From Enhygromyxa salina (lineage in GTDB: Bacteria; Myxococcota_A; Polyangia; Nannocystales; Nannocystaceae): 11,223 nt of DNA. Made by a program: the position numbers and the translations under genes. The first letter of the stretch is position 1. Each line of letters begins with the position of its first letter. Positions 6,296 to 11,223 of this stretch are shown piece after piece. The notes beneath the pieces are model-generated. The model ran no database searches. It was given only the letters and a program-made list of their open reading frames with translations, and had not been told where the DNA came from. Location: contig NZ_JMCC02000170.1 in the NCBI RefSeq assembly GCF_000737335.2, positions 1 to 11,223 on the forward strand, written 5' to 3'.

Positions 6296-9200
6296 ATGGC
6301 CCAGGAGTTCGTCATCGCCGGGCGCTATGTGCTCAGTGAGCAGCCTGAGCTTCTACTCGGCCGCGGTGGCATGGGGGAGGTGTACCTCGGTCGAGATCGC
6401 GAGACCGACACCCCCGTGGCCATCAAGGCGCTGCGCAGCGACCGAATCGCCCGGGCCGACGAGACCTCTCGCATGGGCGTGTTGCTCGAGCGCTTTAGCC
6501 GAGAGGGCGAGATCTTGCGCGAGCTCGCGCACCCCAACATCGTGCAAATGCTCGCAGTCGACGTCGTCGACGACCGGCAGTTCTTGATCATGGAGTACGT
6601 CCCGGGCGGCTCGCTGCGCGAGCGCTTGGACACGGGCGCGCCGCTGACCCTCGTGAAGGCGCTGCAGATGGCCCTCGAGATCGCCGACGCGCTCGGTCGC
6701 GTGCACCACCTCGGCATCGTCCACCGGGACATCAAGCCCGACAACATCTTGTTGATGAATGACGGCACCCCACGGGTGACCGACTTTGGCGTGGCCCACC
6801 TGGCGAGCGTGGCTCCCGTGACGGGGGCCGGCGCGATCCTGGGCACGCTGGCCTACCTCAGCCCCGAGGCCTGCACGGGGCTGCCTGTCGACGCCCGCAG
6901 CGACATCTGGTCGTTCGGGGTCGTGCTCTACGAGATGCTGGTTGGGCGCACGCCGTTTCTTGGCGACACGGCGGTGATGATCGTCGCGGCGATCAGCTCG
7001 GGCCCGACCCCGCCGGTCGAGCGCGCAGGTGAAAAATTGCCTCGCGCGCTGGTCCGGCTGGTCAACAAGATGCTGACCAAGGACCGAGACGAGCGCATGA
7101 GCAGCGCTCGCAAGGTCGCCGCCGAGCTCGAGTCGATCCTCGTGGAGCTCGAGCGACCGCCGCCAAAGGTCGTCCGCGACCCACCAAAGGCCAGCACGGG
7201 CACGCTCGCCGGTACGATCGACAGCGCACAGTTCGTGGTCCCGGAGCCGTTGGCCTCGGAGGACCCGCAAATCTCGCCAGAGCGCCGGACCGAGCTGCGC
7301 TTGCTCGAGAAAGTTCACCGCCATTGGATCGCGGGGGTGCTCGAGCAAGCCAACGCGGAGCGAGCCCGGATGCGGCTGCCGGCGCGGCGCTGCTACGAGA
7401 AGATCGAGCTCCCTTGGGAGCACCTGGGTACCGCGTTTCGGGATCGCCAGCTGGTCGACATCGGCAGTGATCCAGTCGAGCTGTTCGACGCCACCGATCG
7501 CGCGCTGCTGATCCTGGGTGAGGCCGGCGGCGGCAAGTCCACCCTGCTCCTCGAGCTAGCCAACACCCTGCTGGAGCGCTCGATGAAGCAGGCCCAAGAT
7601 CCGCTGCCGGTCGTCTTGAGCCTCAGCTCGTGGACCCGGCAGAGCGGTGATCTATCGAGCTGGATCGTGGATGAGCTGGTCGCCAAGTATCAGCTCCCGC
7701 GCCGGCTGGGTCGGGCGTGGCTCGAGTCCGAGCGCTTGCTGCTGCTGCTCGACGACTTCGTCGGCGAGGTGCCTGGCTGCGTGAATGCGATCAACGAGTT
7801 TCGCGAGCAGCATGGCATGTCCGGGATCGTGGTCTGTGGGCGGACCGAGACCCACGCCGCCAGCGACGGCAAGCAGCTGCGGCTCGGCGGCGCGATCGAG
7901 CTGCTCTCACCAAGCGAGGAGGAGGTCGAGCGCGCGCTCGGTGAGGTCGAGCCCAGGCTGATCCAGATCCTCGAGAAGGATCCCGCGCTGCGGGAGCTGG
8001 TCCGCTCGCCGCTGATGCTGACCTTGTTGCGCGGGGTGTTCTCCAGCCGCGGCGACAGCGACGACGGCTCGGAGAGCGAGAACGAGCGCGAGAACGAGAA
8101 CGAGAGCACCGCGTCGACCACGAGCAGGGGTCTGCGGGCCGACACCGGCGACGAGCGTCCGTTGCGCGAGCGGCTGTTCGCCAGCTTCGTCCGTCGCTCG
8201 CTGCGCGGCGGCCCCCCCGGACTCGAGCGCGCGACGGTCCGCGAACAACTCAGCGAGTTCGCCGCGGGGATGTCGGCCAACAACCAACGCATGTTCTTGA
8301 TCGAACAGCTGCAGCCAAGCTGGCTGCGGTCACGGGCTCATCAGTGGCTGTATCTCGCGCTGAGCCGTGGGTTCGCGGTGCTGTTCATCACCTGCTCGAT
8401 CTGGCTGGTCCACGAGCTGCTGATGCGGTTTGGCGTGCCCGAACCACTCAGTCGCGTGCACGTCGAAGGCGCGCGCGCGCTGGGCTGGCCGGGTGCACTC
8501 GGTGAGCTCGTGACGCTTGGGTTGATCGGACTGATCGCCACGCCCGCGCTGGTGTTGGCCGATGGCCTGGTCTACGAGCGCCGCCGCAAGCGGGGCCCGC
8601 CCGCCTCACAAGAATTCGATCTTCGGCTGGTGGGCCTGCGACTGGCGGTGTTGTTCATCGTGCTCGTTGGGTTGCTAAAGACAGTCGATACCTGGGTTGG
8701 GGCGGTCAGCACTGTTTCAATTGTATTGATCCTCAACATTTTCATGCTCGTTCAGCGCGGCTCGCCAAGCTTTAGTGCCGAGGTCCAACCCGTAGAGGCG
8801 CTCGGCTGGTCGTGGGGACAGGCCGCCAAGTGGGGGGCGCTCGCGGTTCCCCTCAACCTTGGCCCGGCGGCTGTGTTGTGGTGGATGGACTTTCCAATCC
8901 AGATCATCTCTTTTGTCGTTGTCACGGGCGTCTTGTTCGTATTTGTGTGTGCGGGGTTGCAGCACCGCGAGCTCGACGCGCGCAGCAAGCCCAACTTGGG
9001 CACCACACTGTCCATGCGAAATGCCATCTACGCGGGCCTGCTCGTGGGTGGGGCGCAGGTTCCGCTGTACTTGCTGTGGTGGCACAGTCCCTGGACCATG
9101 GTCGTTGGTGTGATGACCGCTAGCATGGTCTCTGCGCTGAGCTTTGGGTTGCTCGCGGTGATTCAGCACATGCTGCTGCGGCTGCTCCTGACCATGAGCG

Positions 9201-9337
9201 GGCAGCTTCCCCTGCACCTCGAGCGGCCTTTGGATCACGCGGTCTCCTGCGGTTTGATGCGGCGCGTGGGTGGTGGGTACATGTTCACGTCACCGCTGCT
9301 GCAGGACTACTTTGCGAGCCTCCCGAAGTCCGGCTGA
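6296..9337 (+). CDS. Hanks-type serine/threonine kinase fused to a NACHT NTPase and a polytopic membrane domain
   Basis: This 1013-residue protein has three parts. The kinase (about 10-285) has the glycine loop LGRGGMGEVY (21-30), Lys44 in VAIK, Glu71 in FSREGEIL, HRDIKPDN with catalytic Asp145, DFG (163-165), GTLAYLSPEA and RSDIWSFGVVLYEML, so it should be active. After a linker, a NACHT domain runs from about 400 to 580, with Walker A GEAGGGKST (408-416), a Walker B-like strand LLLLLDDFVGE (481-491), the sensor-like VVCGRTETH and the SPLMLTLL segment. Residues 583-612 are a Ser/Glu/Asn low-complexity stretch. From about 688 to 960 there are some eight hydrophobic helices. The tail RRVGGGYMFTSPLLQDYFASL resembles the ending of bacterial NACHT membrane proteins. 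It probably senses an internal or membrane signal and phosphorylates target proteins. Membership of a defence system is possible but unproven. ATG 6296 is the natural start; the ribosome binding site is weak. Confidence 0.92.
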   Translation: MAQEFVIAGRYVLSEQPELLLGRGGMGEVYLGRDRETDTPVAIKALRSDRIARADETSRMGVLLERFSREGEILRELAHPNIVQMLAVDVVDDRQFLIMEYVPGGSLRERLDTGAPLTLVKALQMALEIADALGRVHHLGIVHRDIKPDNILLMNDGTPRVTDFGVAHLASVAPVTGAGAILGTLAYLSPEACTGLPVDARSDIWSFGVVLYEMLVGRTPFLGDTAVMIVAAISSGPTPPVERAGEKLPRALVRLVNKMLTKDRDERMSSARKVAAELESILVELERPPPKVVRDPPKASTGTLAGTIDSAQFVVPEPLASEDPQISPERRTELRLLEKVHRHWIAGVLEQANAERARMRLPARRCYEKIELPWEHLGTAFRDRQLVDIGSDPVELFDATDRALLILGEAGGGKSTLLLELANTLLERSMKQAQDPLPVVLSLSSWTRQSGDLSSWIVDELVAKYQLPRRLGRAWLESERLLLLLDDFVGEVPGCVNAINEFREQHGMSGIVVCGRTETHAASDGKQLRLGGAIELLSPSEEEVERALGEVEPRLIQILEKDPALRELVRSPLMLTLLRGVFSSRGDSDDGSESENERENENESTASTTSRGLRADTGDERPLRERLFASFVRRSLRGGPPGLERATVREQLSEFAAGMSANNQRMFLIEQLQPSWLRSRAHQWLYLALSRGFAVLFITCSIWLVHELLMRFGVPEPLSRVHVEGARALGWPGALGELVTLGLIGLIATPALVLADGLVYERRRKRGPPASQEFDLRLVGLRLAVLFIVLVGLLKTVDTWVGAVSTVSIVLILNIFMLVQRGSPSFSAEVQPVEALGWSWGQAAKWGALAVPLNLGPAAVLWWMDFPIQIISFVVVTGVLFVFVCAGLQHRELDARSKPNLGTTLSMRNAIYAGLLVGGAQVPLYLLWWHSPWTMVVGVMTASMVSALSFGLLAVIQHMLLRLLLTMSGQLPLHLERPLDHAVSCGLMRRVGGGYMFTSPLLQDYFASLPKSG

Positions 9338-9355
9338 CTCCGGCTGTGCAAACTG

Positions 9356-9445
9356 GTCCAATTGACACGCCTCCGGGTGCCAAGTGCGTCCGAGGGCAAA
9401 TATAACTATCCGCTCGTCGTGTTTATCGGTACACTTCAATTGGAC
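9356..9445. repeat. 10-bp inverted repeat flanking the terpene synthase promoter region
   Basis: GTCCAATTGA at 9356-9365 and TCAATTGGAC at 9436-9445 are perfect inverted copies 70 bases apart, each centred on CAATTG. They stand out in GC-rich surroundings and bracket the AT-rich TATAAC stretch. They may be paired operator sites permitting looping, or a chance match. Confidence 0.5.
9378..9412 (+). promoter_or_regulatory. candidate promoter for the terpene synthase gene
   Basis: TATAAC (9401-9406) matches five of six bases of the -10 consensus in the most AT-rich stretch of the region. The best -35 at normal spacing (near 9378-9383) is poor, so activator dependence or another sigma factor is plausible. 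A TTGACA at 9362-9367 is a perfect -35 hexamer but sits 33 bases away, too far to pair with it. Transcription from here would give a leader of about 80 bases containing the CGGTAC sites. Confidence 0.35.
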
Positions 9446-9473
9446 TGAGCGGTACAGATCGAGAGTACCGTTC
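9427..9473. promoter_or_regulatory. cluster of CGGTAC half-sites including a 27-bp imperfect palindrome
   Basis: CGGTAC occurs at 9427-9432 and 9450-9455, and in inverted form (GTACCG) at 9465-9470. The last two form a palindrome with 9-base arms GAGCGGTAC and GTACCGTTC (9447-9455 and 9465-9473), matching at eight of nine positions around a 9-base spacer. The first two are direct copies 23 bases apart. They lie between the TATAAC element and the start codon, where a repressor could act. As RNA, the palindrome would fold 9 bases before the Shine-Dalgarno site. Confidence 0.5.
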
Positions 9474-9491
9474 CGAACATTGGAGTATGGA

Positions 9492-10577
9492 ATGCAACTC
9501 GTTCGCGTTTTGCCTGCAACCAAGGTCGCCCACCTCGAGCGAGACAACGCCCGAATACTGTGCCTGAAGGTCCCGCAGCGCTGGAAATCGCCAATCGACA
9601 TCAGCCCTCACGCCGACGCTGCCCGCGAGGCGATCCTGAGTTGGTTTGCGCAGCTCGGATGTTCAACGGCCGAGCTCGAGCGCGCCGAACGCTTCGACAT
9701 TGGTGGCTATGTTGGGATCCCATTCCCAAACCTCGACCTCGACCAGACCACGCGGATCGGCAAGTACCTGGCGCTGTGGTTGCTGTGGGACGACGTCCAT
9801 GTCGAGGAGCTGTCCAGCGGCTGGCGGATCGACGCGGCCGCGGTCCTCGCTGGCCGTCAGCCGGCCAACCCAAGCCGCTTCGACGCGGGCTGGTGGCAGC
9901 TCATGCAGGAGTTTCGGACCAGGCGCAGCCCGGCGTGGATCCGCCGGGTGTGTGAGGTGATGAAGCAGTGGAGTGACATGGCGGCCGACGAGGCCAAGCT
10001 CGAGTTCCGACGGCGCGAGAGCGGCGCCCTGCCACGCTTTACCGAGCAACTCGAGATGCGGATCGCCACCATTGGCATGTACGGAACGGCCTGCTTGCTA
10101 GAAGAGATCCACGACGACGAACCACCGGCCAGCTTCTACACCCACCCGATCGTGCAGATGTTGCAGTACCTGTCTGGCAAGATCGTCGGGCTGGGCAACG
10201 ACATGTTCAGCCTGGCCAAGGACAGCGTCCAGGGTCAGCTCAACCTCGCGTCCACCCTGATGCTAGAGTCCTCTGTCGGGGTCCGCGACGCGCTTGCGAC
10301 CTTGGTTCGTCTGCATGACGAAGCCGTGGCGCAGTTCGACCAGCTCGCGGCCCAGCTTTGGCCATGGGCATCCATGGTCTACCCGGGCGCTCAGCGTTGG
10401 GTCCAAGATCTGCGCGTCGCCTCGCTGGGGTTCAGCTTGTGGGAGTCGCAGGCGCCCCGCTACACGGCGCACCAGATCGTCGAAGACGGGCAGGTGTTGG
10501 CTCCGCGCTTTACCTTCTTCGACTCCGCGCCGCTCGAGCCGGGCGCGCCTGCTCCCGTCGTTGGGCTGGTCGGCTAG
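9492..10577 (+). CDS. class I terpene synthase (terpene cyclase)
   Basis: This 361-residue enzyme is expected to ionise a prenyl diphosphate (probably farnesyl or geranyl) with Mg2+ and cyclise it. The first metal-binding motif is LLWDDVHVEE, with Asp100, Asp101 and Glu105 (DDxxxE type). The second is GLGNDMFSLAKDSVQG, giving Asn236, Asp237, Ser240 and Asp244 where most enzymes have Glu. An upstream effector-like Arg189 in LEMRIATIG and the C-terminal SLWESQAPRY with Arg323-Tyr324 are also typical of bacterial terpene cyclases. The start at ATG 9492 is preferred: TGGAG lies six bases upstream, the length fits the family, and the GTG at 9384 would precede the likely promoter. No prenyltransferase, P450 or methyltransferase gene is visible in the window, so it looks like an orphan. 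The product cannot be predicted from sequence alone. Confidence 0.92.
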   Translation: MQLVRVLPATKVAHLERDNARILCLKVPQRWKSPIDISPHADAAREAILSWFAQLGCSTAELERAERFDIGGYVGIPFPNLDLDQTTRIGKYLALWLLWDDVHVEELSSGWRIDAAAVLAGRQPANPSRFDAGWWQLMQEFRTRRSPAWIRRVCEVMKQWSDMAADEAKLEFRRRESGALPRFTEQLEMRIATIGMYGTACLLEEIHDDEPPASFYTHPIVQMLQYLSGKIVGLGNDMFSLAKDSVQGQLNLASTLMLESSVGVRDALATLVRLHDEAVAQFDQLAAQLWPWASMVYPGAQRWVQDLRVASLGFSLWESQAPRYTAHQIVEDGQVLAPRFTFFDSAPLEPGAPAPVVGLVG

Positions 10578-10578
10578 T

Positions 10579-10595
10579 CCGCTTCGGCTGAGCGG
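10579..10595. terminator. small hairpin between convergent genes
   Basis: CCGCT (10579-10583) and AGCGG (10591-10595) form a 5-bp stem with a 7-base loop in the 20-base gap between the terpene synthase stop and the stop of the opposing gene. GTTTA follows on the plus strand. The position suits a shared terminator, but the stem is short and the T-run is only three bases. Confidence 0.35.
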
Positions 10596-10597
10596 GT

Positions 10598-11223
10598 TTA
10601 GAACCGCAGCACCAAGCCAGCCTGGCCGCCGTTGCGACCCGCGGCCAAGGTTGGGGTCAGCTGCACGCCCGCGCGCACTGGGATCCCCCACGCCTCGTTG
10701 AAGGCGCGACGCTTCTTGGTGCCAGCCACCAGCATCCCGATGCCACCGCCTGCAGTGCCCAAGCCGATGAGCAGCAGGGGCAAGCTGATCGCCACGTAGG
10801 AGACGGAGATCGCCATCATCACGGTGCCGGACAAGGCCAAGACCGACCCGACCGTGAGCATGACAATGCCGCCGCCGTGCAGACCGCGGCCGTCCTGCAG
10901 CGGGCGCGAGCCCACGGGGACAGTGCTGCCGCCCCCCGCGGCGCCGCTCGACGCCGACTCGGGGCGCAGGCGCACGCCGGCGATCTGGGCCTTGGGCACG
11001 GAGACCACCGTGCCGTCGGCCCCACGCGCGATCGCGAGATCGGTGCTGGACTGCGCGACGACCATGCCGCCAACCGCGGCGCCGTCTTTCATCTGGAGGG
11101 CGACCTGTTTGCCGAGCATGCCCTCCCACAAGGTCGCGCCGGTGAGCGTGAGGCTGTCGCCCCCGATCCGCGGCGGGGGAGCAGCCGGCGGCGCGGCCGT
11201 TGGGGGCGCGGCGGTTGGGGGCG
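10598..11223 (-). CDS. membrane protein with Pro/Ala-rich linker and two membrane helices (5' partial)
   Basis: The frame is open from the right edge down to TAA at 10598-10600, so the gene starts outside the window. A TTG at 11131 is not a credible start, because the frame continues upstream with coding character. The visible 208 residues begin with a linker of repeated PTAAP-like segments. A small beta-rich segment follows (TLWEGMLGKQVALQMKDG to PKAQIAGVRLRP), which looks like a compact SH3/Sm-like barrel. Then come a Gly/Ser linker and two adjacent hydrophobic helices: one including GGGIVMLTVGSVLALSGTVM, then one including AISLPLLLIGLGTAGGG. After KKRRAFNEAWG the protein ends in a strand-like tail finishing with Phe (GLVLRF). 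I do not recognise the family. The layout suggests an envelope protein that may respond to or bind a ligand through the barrel. It converges on the terpene synthase gene. Confidence 0.75.
   Translation of the reverse strand, partial: PPTAAPPTAAPPAAPPPRIGGDSLTLTGATLWEGMLGKQVALQMKDGAAVGGMVVAQSSTDLAIARGADGTVVSVPKAQIAGVRLRPESASSGAAGGGSTVPVGSRPLQDGRGLHGGGIVMLTVGSVLALSGTVMMAISVSYVAISLPLLLIGLGTAGGGIGMLVAGTKKRRAFNEAWGIPVRAGVQLTPTLAAGRNGGQAGLVLRF

Noticed and set aside
6353..7423. Minus-strand open frame (356 codons) opposite the kinase domain
   Set aside because: The plus strand encodes every conserved kinase motif; the antisense product has no recognisable domain.
10598..11131. Complete 177-residue gene starting at the TTG near 11131
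   Set aside because: The same frame continues without a stop to the window edge with coding-like sequence, so the gene is a 5'-truncated one rather than a complete short gene.
1..11223. tRNA, rRNA, insertion sequence or phage integration site
   Set aside because: No tRNA-like cloverleaf, rRNA segment, transposase or integrase motif, or terminal inverted repeats with target duplication were found on reading either strand.

Overview
The window looks like chromosomal DNA from a high-GC myxobacterium, probably of the Nannocystis/Plesiocystis side of the group. This is inferred from the strong GC bias at third positions, a Hanks-type serine/threonine kinase with a large signalling extension, Asp/Gly-rich secreted lipoproteins, weak Shine-Dalgarno sites and an orphan terpene synthase. 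It cannot be proved without a database search. Seven genes lie complete in the window, and one further reading frame is cut at each end.

Left third (1-3462). A short 3' end of an unidentified plus-strand gene runs into a convergent four-gene minus-strand operon. Read in the direction of transcription, the operon is MlaE-type permease, second MlaE-type permease, MlaF-type ATPase and MlaD-type MCE protein. The genes abut, overlap by 8 bp or are 4 bp apart. Together they make an MCE lipid ABC transporter moving phospholipid-like substrates between the inner and outer membranes. It has two different permeases, as in actinobacterial Mce loci, rather than one.

Centre (3463-6295). The gap upstream of the operon holds three exact 75-bp tandem repeats plus a 20-bp partial copy, each full unit carrying two strong hairpins. 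Then come two plus-strand envelope genes: an SGNH/GDSL hydrolase with an inserted beta-rich module (similar in layout to peptidoglycan O-acetylesterases of the Ape1/PatB type) and a small CAP-domain lipoprotein.

Right part (6296-11223). The most striking gene encodes a 1013-residue protein joining a complete Hanks-type serine/threonine kinase to a NACHT NTPase and then about eight membrane helices with a short conserved C-terminal tail. This is a STAND-like architecture, related to sensor/effector proteins now linked to bacterial immunity and signalling. It is followed by a class I terpene synthase whose AT-richer leader contains a cluster of CGGTAC half-sites. The terpene synthase converges on the 3' end of a minus-strand membrane protein that leaves the window.

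The first half is about envelope maintenance. The right half holds accessory genes (kinase-NACHT and terpene synthase) with their own upstream regions, and nothing visible ties them into one operon.
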